Notes: generated from the letters alone by a model not told the origin. Shown: positions 9,262 to 19,565, numbered from the stretch's first letter. The stretch: 64,000 nt of DNA from JAAUTT01 sp038213375 (GCA_038213375.1 JBBQTB010000029.1:1-64000); one strand, 5' to 3'. Program-made: numbers and translations.

Positions 9262-10503
9262 TTATTTTTGCATTAAATAATTTATCTCATTGATCAGTTG
9301 AAACTCCCTGATTTGAGCTTGGTTAAGGTTATGGTTGATACCAAGGTAGTTCTTTATCGCGTTGATAAACTCTGTAATGGGCATGTTTCCAACATTAAGT
9401 TGAGATTTTGCCATTGTTATGAGTTCCGAGGCTGTAATAGCCTGCTTTTTCAATTGCTGCTTAAGTTGCCTGACGGAAGTTATTTCCTCATTTAGCTGCT
9501 TCAGCTGCTGATCATATTGGTTTATAAAAAAACGCTGATAAGACCCTCTGATATCTTCCTGAATATCCAATTTCTGAACCTCATACTTGCGTTGATGTCC
9601 ATCATAAATAGGTATACTGAAGTTGAGCCCTGCGCTGAATCCTAAATGATTAAAGAAACCTTGAGGAGTGCTGCTCAATAATCCTGCATCAACAAACCAT
9701 TTAAATTTCGCGTTATACTTTAAATTCACAGTCCATCTGTCATTTACAATCTTTAAACTATCAATTTTATATTGTAACAACAATGGCGACTGAAATAAGC
9801 TTATTGGTGCATTTGCATTTATTTCAGGAAGAATTAAAACATATTTTCCTGTATCGTTTATCCCACAAATTTGATTTAATAATCTAACGTCCTTCTTGAA
9901 CTGTGTATTAAGTTGTAAAACAAGCATCTCCTGGGTCTGTGTCTCAATTAACAGTGACAAAAAATCAGTTTGCTTGTAAACTCCATGTTCTACCATGGTT
10001 TTTAGTAATTCCTTTTCTTCCACAATTAATTTGAGAAATGACTCATTGAATGAGAGATCGCTAAAATCGGCATAGGAGGTTAGATATTGGTTGGTGATGG
10101 TGCGTCTCAAATCGTTTTCTGATACTTTCCTTTTATTTGTATGAGATTGTTTTTGAGTTCTTAATCCTTCAAATTTATTATTAAGCACTTGCCGGTTCAA
10201 AAAGGATTGCGAAACCGAAAAAACCGACGAATAGGCACCTCCATTTGTAAGGGCATCGTCATAACCAAATTTGCTGAACACAGGAGCATACATTAGTTGG
10301 GCATTAACATCAGCCTGAGGCTTCTGGCTAGCCCTTACCAATAAACTATCAACCGACGCTGAATTGATTTGGTTTTGATAGTCTTGTAACAAAGGGCTGT
10401 TTTTAAAACCTTGAGAAATGTAAAATTCAAGTTTCTGATTTTGGGCTTGCACATTAAATAAATTAATGTAAAGCAATAACAATAAGCTTATTACATTTTG
10501 CAT
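9262..10503 (-). CDS. TolC family outer-membrane channel (system 1)
   Basis: This 413-residue protein is the outer-membrane factor of RND system 1. It has a signal peptide (hydrophobic stretch ending near A-Q-N-Q-K) and long, Q/N/L-rich helical segments in two halves, as in TolC-family channels. The sequence F-S-A-G-L-N-F-S-I-P-I-Y-D-G, near the beta-strand return, is typical. It is the first gene of the minus-strand operon and is divergent from the adaptor of RND system 2, with 207 bp between the two starts that must hold both promoters. Confidence 0.88.
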   Translation of the reverse strand: MQNVISLLLLLYINLFNVQAQNQKLEFYISQGFKNSPLLQDYQNQINSASVDSLLVRASQKPQADVNAQLMYAPVFSKFGYDDALTNGGAYSSVFSVSQSFLNRQVLNNKFEGLRTQKQSHTNKRKVSENDLRRTITNQYLTSYADFSDLSFNESFLKLIVEEKELLKTMVEHGVYKQTDFLSLLIETQTQEMLVLQLNTQFKKDVRLLNQICGINDTGKYVLILPEINANAPISLFQSPLLLQYKIDSLKIVNDRWTVNLKYNAKFKWFVDAGLLSSTPQGFFNHLGFSAGLNFSIPIYDGHQRKYEVQKLDIQEDIRGSYQRFFINQYDQQLKQLNEEITSVRQLKQQLKKQAITASELITMAKSQLNVGNMPITEFINAIKNYLGINHNLNQAQIREFQLINEINYLMQK

Positions 10504-10710
10504 GAAAGATGTTTGATAATTGAAATCAAAGTTGAATTTTTATTTAAAGATAATGTATGAATTTTGGATAAATATGGAATTTGTTTAAATTAACAATTCA
10601 TGTACCTGGGTGTTTTAATTTATTTATAATATTTGCTGCAAATTGAAGAAAAATTCTATTACTATCAGCCTTAATTTTTATTTACTTTGAAGCTCCTAAA
10701 AATGGGTTCT

Positions 10711-11763
10711 ATGAAGATGGTATTTAGATATTTTTGTTTTGTGTTTCTTATTGCAACTATTTCAAATTCATGCAATTTAACGAAAAAAGATAAAAAGGGT
10801 ATAAAAAAACAAGACAATATCGTATCGTTTCTGGAAGGATATGTTGTTAAACCAATGGTTTTAGATCAGGTGATTTCTGTTTCAGGAACATTAAAACCTT
10901 ATGATGAGACAATTCTTATGCCTGAAGTTGTTGGCAGAGTGGTGAAAATAAATTTACCGGAAGGAAAGTTCGTAAAGGAAGGTACGCTTCTTGTAAAACT
11001 ATTTGATGGCGAATTGCTAGCCCAATTACATAAAGCTCAAACCCAATTGCAGTTAGCTGAGCAGACCCAAAAAAGACAAAACGAATTGGTAAAAGTGAAC
11101 GGAATTAGTCTTACTGATTTTGACCAGACTGTTTTACAGGTTAGCTCTATCAAAAATGATATTGAAGTATTGAAAGTGATGATTCGAAAAACCGAGGTGT
11201 TGGCTCCATACGATGGCATGATAGGTCTAAAAAATATAAGTATAGGAGCTCAGGTAACCCCCTCAACGGCCCTGGCCACGATACGCGCTGTAAAACAACT
11301 TAAGCTTGACTTCAGTGTTCCTGAAAAATATAGCCGGGAGATTAAGTCAGGGAGCAAAATTAAGTTTACGGTTCAGGGAGATGATGACAAATACGATGCA
11401 ATAGTGATGGCAACAGAGGAAGGAATTGACTTTGAAACACGAAATTTGAAGGCAAGAGCAGTTGTGAATGCCAGCAAAACACCCTTGGTACCAGGTGCAT
11501 TTGCAAATGTTGAGTTACGGTTGAAAGAAAACAAAAATGCATTGATGGTTCCTACCCAATCCATCATTCCTCAGGAAAGGAATAAAAAATTAATTCTTTC
11601 TAAAGGAGGAAAAGCCATTTTCGTTACCGTGAAAACGGGTGTGCGTCAGGCATCGTTAATTGAAATAGTAGATGGCATAGAAACTGGCGACACAGTTGTA
11701 ACAACTGGGATTCTATTTATCAAACCTGGTGCAGGTTTGAAATTTGCAAAAGTGACAAAATAA
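10711..11763 (+). CDS. RND efflux periplasmic adaptor, lipoprotein (system 2)
   Basis: This membrane-fusion protein (about 350 aa) of RND system 2 has a lipoprotein signal with lipobox S-N-S-C. A split lipoyl motif flanks a coiled hairpin: E-V-V-G-R-V-V-K-I-N-L-P-E-G before it and A-P-Y-D-G-M-I-G after it. The C-terminal beta domains end in a G-x-G-L-K-F segment. The frame opens at a TTG at 10687, but ATGs at 10702 and 10711 are better; 10711 gives a compact signal peptide. The TTTACTTTG just ahead resembles a Bacteroidota -7 element with one base missing. Only 6 nt separate it from the permease. Confidence 0.88.
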   Translation: MKMVFRYFCFVFLIATISNSCNLTKKDKKGIKKQDNIVSFLEGYVVKPMVLDQVISVSGTLKPYDETILMPEVVGRVVKINLPEGKFVKEGTLLVKLFDGELLAQLHKAQTQLQLAEQTQKRQNELVKVNGISLTDFDQTVLQVSSIKNDIEVLKVMIRKTEVLAPYDGMIGLKNISIGAQVTPSTALATIRAVKQLKLDFSVPEKYSREIKSGSKIKFTVQGDDDKYDAIVMATEEGIDFETRNLKARAVVNASKTPLVPGAFANVELRLKENKNALMVPTQSIIPQERNKKLILSKGGKAIFVTVKTGVRQASLIEIVDGIETGDTVVTTGILFIKPGAGLKFAKVTK

Positions 11764-11769
11764 GTTGAT

Positions 11770-14700
11770 ATGAATTTATCCGATTTCGCAATAAAACGCC
11801 CGGTAGCATCGATAGTACTAAGTTTAATTATAGTGCTTTTCGGGATTGTGGGCTATGGGTTTTTAGGTGTGCGGTTATACCCGGCCATCGACCCTCCAAC
11901 CATAAACGTGCAAACTAACTATACAGGAGCAAATGCTGAAATTATGGAGTCGCAGATTACCGAGCCTTTGGAAAAATCCATAAATGGAATTGAAGGTGTA
12001 AAGTCAATTTCTTCTTCTTCAGCAATCGGCAATAGCAACATCAGTGTGGAGTTTAACGTTGGCGCTGATCTGGAAAAGGCCGCCAATGACGTTCGCGATA
12101 AAACATCGCAGGCAAGACGCAGTTTGCCCCAGGATCTTGATTCTCCGCCAATTGTAACAAAGGCGGACGCCAACAGCGACCCCATAATCACTATTTCGGT
12201 GCAAAGTAATACCATGAATGCTTTGGAGCTCGGTGATTATGCCGAAAACGTGCTTCAGGAGAAACTTCAAACAATTCCGGGCGTGAGTCAGGTGGGACTT
12301 TTTGGTCAAAAGAGAACAGCCATGAGGTTGTGGCTCAATCCGCAAAAATTAGTAGCATATAATCTTACGGCTCAAGATATAAGCGCTGCATTGGAAAAGG
12401 AAAATGTGGAATTGCCCGGCGGAAAACTTACAGGTAATGCCACCGAAATCATTGTGAAAACATATGGCAGATTGGTGACTGAAACCGATTTTAATAATCT
12501 TATCATTAGGCAGACTAACGATCAGGTTGTTCGATTTAGCGATATAGGTGACGCCACACTTGGCCCCGAGAACGAAGAAACAGGAGTAAAACTTAATGGT
12601 GGAGAAGGAATAGCTTTGGCGCTTATTCCTTTGCCGGGAGCAAACCATATCGATATAGCCAATGAGTTTTACAAACGATTTGATGATATTCAGAAAAGTC
12701 TGCCGGCGGGCTTAAAAATTTTTGTAGGATATGATAAGTCGAAGTTTGTAAGACAATCCGTTAACGATGTGGTGGAAACACTTATTATTGCTATTTCACT
12801 GGTGATACTCATCGTGTTTTTGTTTTTCCGTAATTGGGTGATAGCTCTCCGCCCATTGATTGATATACCTGTTTCGCTCATTGGGTCGTTTTTTTTTATG
12901 TATATTTTCGGATTCTCTGTAAATGTATTGACACTACTCGCCATTGTGCTCGCCACAGGTCTGGTGGTTGACGATGGGATAGTGGTTACCGAAAATATCT
13001 TTAAGAAGATAGAACTTGGAATGGATAAATGGACAGCCGCCTTTCAGGGTACCCGCGAAATCTTTTTTGCAGTTATTTCCACATCATTGACCCTTGCTAT
13101 TGTTTTTGTTCCGGTAATTTTTCTTAAGGGATTTACTGGCAGATTGTTTCGCGAATTTGGAATTGTGGTTTCCGGAGCTGTGCTGATATCGGCGCTTGTA
13201 TCGCTTACTTTAACTCCGGTTTTAAATGTTATGCTTGGCGGACGAATATCGCGACATTCACGATTTTACACTTCTACTGAACCTTTTTTTGTGGGTTTAG
13301 ACAATGGCTATCGCAAATGGCTTGGTTTTTTTATGGTTCGCAAATGGCTTGCATATAGCATTTTGGGCTTTTGTTTAATGGTGATTGTATTTGTTGGCAA
13401 ATCACTTAAATCGGAGTTGGCGCCTTTGGAAGACAAAAGCATTATTCGAACTTCCTTAACTGCTCCCGAAGGGGCTGGTTTTGATTATACAAGCAATTTA
13501 CTCGACCGTATAGCTCAATTGGTTACCGATAGTGTACCTGAGGCAAGGTTGATTTTTGCCCGTAAAGGAGGTTTTTCATCGTCTAGCAGTAATACAGGAT
13601 TTCTGAATATTTTTCTTACAGAACCCAACGAGCGAAAGGCCACCCAGCAGCAGATTTATGACCGTCTTTCGCGAATGTATAAACGTTTTCCTGAAGCAAG
13701 GATTATTCCTAATCAGGAACAAACAATTTCCACATCACTATCAGCAGGTTCGCAGTTACCGGTGCAATTTGTTCTGCAAAACCTTGAATTCGAAAAATTG
13801 CAAACGGTACTTCCAAAATTTTTGGACGAAGCCCGCAAAAGTCCCATATTTGGAAATGTAGATGCTAATCTCAAATTCAATAAACCCGAAATAAACCTTA
13901 CCATCGACAGATTACGTTCCACTAATCTAGGTGTAAATGAAATAGATGTTTCCAATACCCTTCAATATGCTTTAAGCGGAAAACGGTATGATTATTTCCT
14001 GCGTAACGGAAAGCAGTATTTTGTAGTTGGTCAGGTGGAAAGAGAAGAACGTAACAAACCGGCTGACATTAGCTCACTTTATGTAAGGAGTAACACAGGC
14101 AATCTGATTCAACTCGATAACCTGGTTAAAATGGAAGAGAGTAGCAGTCCGCCCACCTTATATCATTTTAACAGGTACAAATCAGCAACAATCATGGCTT
14201 CTCTTGCCGAGGGGCGCACTCTTGGTGAGGGCATAGATGAAATGAAATCAATAGCTGCAAAACTCCTCGACACCTCTTTTCAAACTACATTATTAGGGCC
14301 ATCCCGCGATTTTGCCGAGAGCAGCTCCAATATTTCATTTGCACTTATTCTGGCACTGGTATTAATTTACCTGATACTTGCTGCACAATTCGAGAGTTTC
14401 CGTGACCCTTTTATCATCATGCTTACGGTTCCTCTTGCTATTGCAGGAGCCATGCTCAGTTTATGGGTTTTCGGCAAAACCTTGAATATCTTTTCCGAAA
14501 TAGGAATGATTATGTTAATAGGGATTGTTACTAAAAATGGTATTTTAATTGTGGAGTTTGCAAATCAAAAACGAAAAGCCGGATTAAACAAAGCCGAAGC
14601 TGCATTTGAGGCTGCTGCTGCCCGTTTAAGGCCAATATTGATGACTTCGTTAGCTACTATTTTCGGAGCATTGCCAATTGCCATGGCATTGGGTGCAGGA

Positions 14701-14847
14701 GCTCAAAGCCGCGTTCCTTTGGGGATTGTTGTAGTTGGAGGGTTGTTTTTCGCATTAATACTCTCCCTGTTTGTAATTCCTGTTATGTATACCATTATGG
14801 CAAGTGCAAAGGGTAGACAAATTATTGTTAGTCCGCCAAATGTTTAA
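11770..14847 (+). CDS. RND efflux permease, HAE1 type (system 2)
   Basis: This 1025-residue hydrophobe/amphiphile RND pump begins L-S-D-F-A-I-K-R-P-V-A, the classic start of AcrB-like permeases. Helix 4 has the Asp pair (G-L-V-V-D-D-G-I-V-V-T-E-N) and helix 10 the Lys (G-I-V-T-K-N-G-I-L-I-V-E-F) used in proton relay. Two large periplasmic loops lie between helix blocks, and the length is normal for the family. It forms a transcription unit with the adaptor ahead of it and, after 136 bp, the TolC gene. Expected substrates are amphiphilic drugs, bile-like compounds or dyes; the sequence does not settle this. Confidence 0.93.
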   Translation: MNLSDFAIKRPVASIVLSLIIVLFGIVGYGFLGVRLYPAIDPPTINVQTNYTGANAEIMESQITEPLEKSINGIEGVKSISSSSAIGNSNISVEFNVGADLEKAANDVRDKTSQARRSLPQDLDSPPIVTKADANSDPIITISVQSNTMNALELGDYAENVLQEKLQTIPGVSQVGLFGQKRTAMRLWLNPQKLVAYNLTAQDISAALEKENVELPGGKLTGNATEIIVKTYGRLVTETDFNNLIIRQTNDQVVRFSDIGDATLGPENEETGVKLNGGEGIALALIPLPGANHIDIANEFYKRFDDIQKSLPAGLKIFVGYDKSKFVRQSVNDVVETLIIAISLVILIVFLFFRNWVIALRPLIDIPVSLIGSFFFMYIFGFSVNVLTLLAIVLATGLVVDDGIVVTENIFKKIELGMDKWTAAFQGTREIFFAVISTSLTLAIVFVPVIFLKGFTGRLFREFGIVVSGAVLISALVSLTLTPVLNVMLGGRISRHSRFYTSTEPFFVGLDNGYRKWLGFFMVRKWLAYSILGFCLMVIVFVGKSLKSELAPLEDKSIIRTSLTAPEGAGFDYTSNLLDRIAQLVTDSVPEARLIFARKGGFSSSSSNTGFLNIFLTEPNERKATQQQIYDRLSRMYKRFPEARIIPNQEQTISTSLSAGSQLPVQFVLQNLEFEKLQTVLPKFLDEARKSPIFGNVDANLKFNKPEINLTIDRLRSTNLGVNEIDVSNTLQYALSGKRYDYFLRNGKQYFVVGQVEREERNKPADISSLYVRSNTGNLIQLDNLVKMEESSSPPTLYHFNRYKSATIMASLAEGRTLGEGIDEMKSIAAKLLDTSFQTTLLGPSRDFAESSSNISFALILALVLIYLILAAQFESFRDPFIIMLTVPLAIAGAMLSLWVFGKTLNIFSEIGMIMLIGIVTKNGILIVEFANQKRKAGLNKAEAAFEAAAARLRPILMTSLATIFGALPIAMALGAGAQSRVPLGIVVVGGLFFALILSLFVIPVMYTIMASAKGRQIIVSPPNV

Positions 14848-14983
14848 TTTTACAACCAAGAACTATGTTCGAACGAGGTTCTACTTTGTCCGTCATATAT
14901 AAACAGGCTTAGCTTGTAAAGAATATATTCGACTAGGGTTGAACCTCAGCAAAACCATTAACCATTAACCATTAATCAGTAAC

Positions 14984-16282
14984 ATGAAGCTCATAGCCCA
15001 TATACTTTTAATTTTAATTTTATCATCTGCCAATACGCAGGCTCAGCAGGTGCTTACTGCGGAAGAAGCTGTAAATATTGCACTTAAAAATAATTTCAAC
15101 ATATTGGTTGCCCGCAATGATGCAGATATTGCAAGGATAAATAATGCCCTTGGTAATGCTGGTATGTTACCGACAGTGGCAGTCAATGCCTCGGATAATG
15201 TTTCAATTAATGATGTTCATCAGAAATTTTCCAGCGGTACTGAAATCAATGTTTCCGGAGCTCATTCAAATTCATTAAATATAGGACCCGTCCTTACCTG
15301 GACTCTGTTTGACGGAGGCAAAATGTTTGTTACCAAAAGCAAATTAAATGAAATACAAGCCTTAGGCGAAATTCAGTTTAAAGAAGTGGTATTACAAACT
15401 GTTTACGATGTTATTGCTGCATATTTCGATGTTGTGAGGCAAAAACAACAATTGTCGTCCATTAATGAGGTAATAGCGTTCAACCTCGAACGAGTCAAAA
15501 TTTTCCAAACCTCGTTTGATGCAGGCCTTTCCCCGAAAACGAACCTTTTGCAAGCAAAAATAGATTTGAATGTTTATCAGGAAAATGCCTTAAGCCAGAA
15601 GATTGTTATACAGGAATCGCAACGCAAACTAAATCAGATTCTCAGCAGAGGAGCTGATTCTTCTTTTGAAGTGATTGATAGCATCCCTCTTACTTATCAT
15701 CCGGACAGAAAAATAATTATTGAAAAGTTGTATTCAGCTAATAGCAGTGTTTTAGCTTTTCAAAAGCAGCTGGATATCGCCCGAATGACAGTAAAAGAAT
15801 ACAATTCAATGCTTTTGCCGAGAATAAACATAAATGCGGGTTATAATTTCGTGAAAACTGATAATACTTACGGTACAATTTTAATGAATCGTATTTATGG
15901 TCCTCAATTCGGGGGATCTATTTCCATTCCTATTTTTCAGGCGGGTAATATATCACGGCAAATAAAAACAGCAAAAATTCAAGTACTTTCTGCCGAATAT
16001 AATCTGGAGAGTATTAAATTTCAGATAAATACACAAGTGTTAAATGCACTCACTGATTTTGATAATCAGCAACAATTGCTTGCAATAGAAAAGGATAATG
16101 AAGTGCTTGCAAAAGAAAACCTTGAAATATCCATGCTTCGTCTCAGGTACGGACAAACAACATCGCTGGAAGTAAGGTTGGCTCAGGATAGTTATGAGCA
16201 GTCACTCACCCGTCTTATAAACTTCGAATACAATACAAAGATTGCTGAAACCAAATTGAAACAGCTTTTGGCAGAACTTTAG
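14984..16282 (+). CDS. TolC family outer-membrane channel (system 2)
   Basis: This 432-residue outer-membrane factor has a signal peptide ending near A-N-T-Q-A-Q-Q and the early L-T-A-E-E-A-V-N-I-A-L-K-N-N segment diagnostic of TolC proteins. Long helices and the repeated half (S-I-S-I-P-I-F-Q-A-G) follow. It probably completes RND system 2. A short AACCATT triple repeat lies just upstream (14953-14973). Its 3' end overlaps the convergent histidine-kinase gene by 4 nt, leaving no space for a terminator, so transcripts from both strands must run into each other. Confidence 0.88.
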   Translation: MKLIAHILLILILSSANTQAQQVLTAEEAVNIALKNNFNILVARNDADIARINNALGNAGMLPTVAVNASDNVSINDVHQKFSSGTEINVSGAHSNSLNIGPVLTWTLFDGGKMFVTKSKLNEIQALGEIQFKEVVLQTVYDVIAAYFDVVRQKQQLSSINEVIAFNLERVKIFQTSFDAGLSPKTNLLQAKIDLNVYQENALSQKIVIQESQRKLNQILSRGADSSFEVIDSIPLTYHPDRKIIIEKLYSANSSVLAFQKQLDIARMTVKEYNSMLLPRININAGYNFVKTDNTYGTILMNRIYGPQFGGSISIPIFQAGNISRQIKTAKIQVLSAEYNLESIKFQINTQVLNALTDFDNQQQLLAIEKDNEVLAKENLEISMLRLRYGQTTSLEVRLAQDSYEQSLTRLINFEYNTKIAETKLKQLLAEL

Positions 16283-17583
16283 GCATTCATCTCCACCCAA
16301 AATTCAGTAATTCCTTCATCTCGGGTGTCAAGCGAAAATGTAAAAGAATGGTTGATAAGGATTTCACGAACCACAGTAAGTCCAATTCCCTGCCCTGTTT
16401 TTTTTGTGCTAAAGAAGGGAGAGAATAACTGCTTTTGAACATCCGGAGCAATAGATATCCCATTATTGCGAATGATTAACATCCCAGGATTTTGTTGTAT
16501 TTCGAATTCTATTACTCCTGTTTTATTTATCGCTTCGATGGCATTCTTTACTATGTTGGTAACCACCAGCTCCATCTGGTTGATGTCTAAATTCACCAAT
16601 AACGGAATAAGGCTGTATTGGGTTTTTAGTTGGATGTTATTTGTCTGCATTTCGAGGAAGAAGATTTTTTCCATCCGTTTCATCAGATCGTTTACATTGC
16701 AGACTTCTTTTAAGGGTTTTGGCAATTTGAATACTTCGGCATAGCGTTTCACGAATGTATTCAAAACCTGGTTACGGTCGATAGCAACATCAATGGCATT
16801 TTCATATTCAGCTCGATGATCCGCTGATAGCTCTCCGGTGTAATATTTAAGTGAACTGAGAATTGAATTTATTGAGCCTATGGAGTTGTTAAATTCATGC
16901 GAAATGGTACGGATGACCTTTTCGTAGGCGGCATGTTCGGCATGATAAATTTCGTCAGTCAACTCTTCGATCACCAAAAAGTGATTACGAAATCCACGGT
17001 TGGTAAAATACGATTTGTGAACTTTGTATTTTTTTAAGCCCGAAAGTTGAATTACAACGGTTTCGTTAAGCGCAATTGTCGATAGTTCGTTGGCCAGTGG
17101 TGAGGGAATCGCAGCCAGTGAAATTCCTTTTGCTTGGTCCTGAATACACTCCACATATTTTTCGGCTGTAGGGTTCATCATGCTGATTTTTTCGTCGTAA
17201 TCGAGAATAATAATTCCGGCAGGGGATGCCTGAATAAGCCGATCAAGAAAAAAATGCTGTTCCTGCTGAAGGGTGCGTTCGTGTCTGAGTCGATCGATCA
17301 TTTGGTTGTAGATGTCAATCAGGTCGTCGAGTTCGCGCTGGCCCACTTTAACAAGTCGCATGCTGAAGTCTTTATCTTTGAGAGACTCGATGCCTGAATG
17401 AATCAGATTCAACGGTTTGGTGAATGATATCCAGAAATACACCGAATTGATTAAGGAAGCTAATACGATGACTTCGGATGCAATAAACCATGTTTTATGG
17501 CTCTTCAGAACAACTATTGCCAAGGCCCCTTCTGTCAGGTGAAGCACCAAAAGAAAGATGAAAAGTTTAGTTTTGTAAGTCAT
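16279..17583 (-). CDS. sensor histidine kinase of an NtrC-type pair
   Basis: This inner-membrane kinase (434 aa) pairs with the sigma-54 regulator next to it. Two N-terminal membrane segments (about 5-60) with almost no periplasmic loop are followed by a HAMP-like linker, a PAS-like region (A-G-I-I-I-L-D-Y-D), an H-box I-S-H-E-F-N-N, and a HATPase domain with N-box K-N-A-I-E-A-I and G-box G-Q-G-I-G-L-T. The lack of a sensor loop suggests it reads a membrane or cytoplasmic signal. The frame extends to 17625, but the ATG at 17583 begins directly with the membrane helix and is preferred; it overlaps the regulator's end by 17 nt, implying coupled translation. Confidence 0.9.
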   Translation of the reverse strand: MTYKTKLFIFLLVLHLTEGALAIVVLKSHKTWFIASEVIVLASLINSVYFWISFTKPLNLIHSGIESLKDKDFSMRLVKVGQRELDDLIDIYNQMIDRLRHERTLQQEQHFFLDRLIQASPAGIIILDYDEKISMMNPTAEKYVECIQDQAKGISLAAIPSPLANELSTIALNETVVIQLSGLKKYKVHKSYFTNRGFRNHFLVIEELTDEIYHAEHAAYEKVIRTISHEFNNSIGSINSILSSLKYYTGELSADHRAEYENAIDVAIDRNQVLNTFVKRYAEVFKLPKPLKEVCNVNDLMKRMEKIFFLEMQTNNIQLKTQYSLIPLLVNLDINQMELVVTNIVKNAIEAINKTGVIEFEIQQNPGMLIIRNNGISIAPDVQKQLFSPFFSTKKTGQGIGLTVVREILINHSFTFSLDTRDEGITEFWVEMNA

Positions 17584-18931
17584 AGGGAATTCCGTATTTA
17601 TCAAGGCGGCGATATAGTGAGCCACGGCTTAAACCCAAAGCTTTTGCTACCTTGGTAAGGTTGTAGTGATGTATTTCGATATTTTCGCGAATCATTAGTT
17701 CTTCCATAGCTTCAAGTGTAATGTTTGAAGGTACTTTTTGGGAGGCGCCCGAGGGATTTGTTTGATGTTGGGAGACGAAATCTTCAATATCCAATATTTC
17801 CTTATTTGAAATTAAAACGGTTCGCTCCACAAGGTTTTTCAATTCACGCACATTACCGGGAAAACTGAGTTTTTGAAGCCACAGCGAGGCTTGATCAGTT
17901 ACCCTGAGATTTTTGTAGCCATGCGAACGTTTTATTCCTTCAATAAAATGGGTAACCAGAATAGCAATATCAGAGGGTCGTTCGCGCAAAGCAGGAAGCA
18001 TGATGGTGATTAGATTAATCCTGTAAAATAAATCCTCACGGAACTGCTTGGTCTCAATCATTTTTTCGAGCGGACGATTGGTGGCGCAGATCACCCGCAC
18101 ATCAACACTACGGGTTTTACTGTCACCCAACACTTCATATGTGCGATCCTGCAATACTCTGAGGAGTTTTACCTGACAGTTGAGGTCGAGCTCGCCGATT
18201 TCATCGAGAAAGATGGTTCCTCCGTGGGCTATCTCGAAACGACCTTTACGGTCGGAATGAGCATCGGTGAAAGCCCCTTTTTTATGTCCGAACATTTCGC
18301 TTTCGAAAAGGCTCGTCGATATCCCTCCTAAATTTACCTTCACAAAAGGCTGGTCGCGGCGGTTGCTGTTGCGATGAATGGCCTCGGCGATCAGTTCTTT
18401 GCCGGTTCCGCTTTCGCCATTAATGAGCACCGAGGCGTCGGTAACGGCAATACGACCCACAATTTCGAGAGTTTTCAGAAATGATGGGTTATTGCCAATG
18501 ATCTGATCGAACTGATACATGGCATTTAGCCCGTCACGGCTGGGGCAAGGTTCTGTTTTGGCAGCGGCAAGGCTTAACGCGGTTTTAACCGATTGTAGAA
18601 GATGGTTATTGTTCCACGGTTTAGTTATAAAATCGGCGGCACCAAGTTTCATTCCTTCCACAGCAAGAGAAATGGTTGCCCAGCCAGTTATTAGAATGAC
18701 CGGCAAACGAGGTTTAAGCGTTTTTATGTGCTGAATGGTTTCCAGGCCTTCTCGTCCTGAAGTCTCAGAAGAGAAATTCATATCTAGTAAAACCAACTCC
18801 ACCGGGTACGATTGCAGCATTCGCAAACCGTCGGTAGGCGAGGGAGTAACCCGAACCAGATAACCTGCCTGCTTTAAGAGGAGATTGAGGGATGCCTGCA
18901 CGGCAATGTCATCGTCGATGATGAGGATCAT
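17567..18931 (-). CDS. sigma-54-dependent response regulator, NtrC family
   Basis: The 454 residues comprise a receiver domain (D6-D8, phospho-acceptor D50, Lys in F-I-T-K-P-W), a AAA+ sigma-54 activation domain with Walker A G-E-S-G-T-G-K-E, the sigma-54 contact loop G-A-F-T-D-A and Walker B I-F-L-D-E-I-G, and a Fis-type HTH at the C-terminus (about 410-450). When phosphorylated it should drive open-complex formation at -24/-12 promoters. A candidate target lies at 25434-25447 ahead of the ABC adaptor gene on the same strand. In Bacteroidota such regulators often accompany ABC exporters of this kind. A repeat island separates it from the exporter genes. Confidence 0.94.
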   Translation of the reverse strand: MILIIDDDIAVQASLNLLLKQAGYLVRVTPSPTDGLRMLQSYPVELVLLDMNFSSETSGREGLETIQHIKTLKPRLPVILITGWATISLAVEGMKLGAADFITKPWNNNHLLQSVKTALSLAAAKTEPCPSRDGLNAMYQFDQIIGNNPSFLKTLEIVGRIAVTDASVLINGESGTGKELIAEAIHRNSNRRDQPFVKVNLGGISTSLFESEMFGHKKGAFTDAHSDRKGRFEIAHGGTIFLDEIGELDLNCQVKLLRVLQDRTYEVLGDSKTRSVDVRVICATNRPLEKMIETKQFREDLFYRINLITIMLPALRERPSDIAILVTHFIEGIKRSHGYKNLRVTDQASLWLQKLSFPGNVRELKNLVERTVLISNKEILDIEDFVSQHQTNPSGASQKVPSNITLEAMEELMIRENIEIHHYNLTKVAKALGLSRGSLYRRLDKYGIPYDLQN

Positions 18932-18944
18932 AGGGTGAATTGTT

Positions 18945-19565
18945 TGGTATTACGCCCATACTGGGCTTATGATTTTTTGGTATTCATTGATACCCAGCCC
19001 TAACAGGCTGGGCTGGTATATACCGCCCTTACAGGGCTGTTATGAATAATAAGTTGTTCTTTCATTGTTTTGTATTTTAAGTATATACCGCCCTTTCAGG
19101 CCTGGGATGAATAATAAGTTGTTCTTTCATTGTTTTTTTAAGCCTTGAAAAGGCGAAATATATCAGCCCGGCCTGTCAGGGCCGGGTTTATAAGTTGAAG
19201 GATCGATTGATAGCCCTGTAAGGGCGTAATCTATAACCAATTATTGTCATTTACAATCAATCCTATTTGTTTATCCAAATTAATACTCTCTTTAGTAGCC
19301 TTGAAAAGGCGAGATATATCAGCCCGGCCTGTCAGGGCCGGGTTTATAAGTTGAAGGATCAATTGATAGCCCTGTAAGGGCGCAATCTATAACCAATTAT
19401 TGTCATTCACAATCAATCCCAATTGTTTATCCAAATTAATGCTCTCTTTAGTAGCCTTGAAAAGGCGAAATATATCAGCCCGGCCTGTCAGAGCCGGGTT
19501 TATATGAAGGATCGATTGATAGCCCTGTAAGGGCGCAATCTATATCCAATTAATGTCATTCACAA
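18945..19565. repeat. left REP-like repeat array
   Basis: The array contains several kinds of short palindromes. A block at 18948-19137 has CCCATACTGGG, CCCAGCCCTAACAGGCTGGG and two TACCGCCCTT units 65 bp apart (19021, 19086). Three longer units then start at 19141, 19297 and 19453, exactly 156 bp apart. Each carries a GCCTT-gaa-AAGGC hairpin, a CCCGGCC-(6)-GGCCGGG hairpin, a GCCCT-gta-AGGGC hairpin and an ATTGT-ACAAT hairpin. GTAG precedes the first hairpin in the second and third units, a feature of bacterial REP elements. The third unit runs into the 3' end of the transposase gene. No coding sequence is seen. Confidence 0.85.

Noticed and set aside
14953..14973. AACCATT triple repeat before the TolC gene as a regulatory site
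   Set aside because: Only three short copies, no dyad and no partner site; it may be simple sequence.
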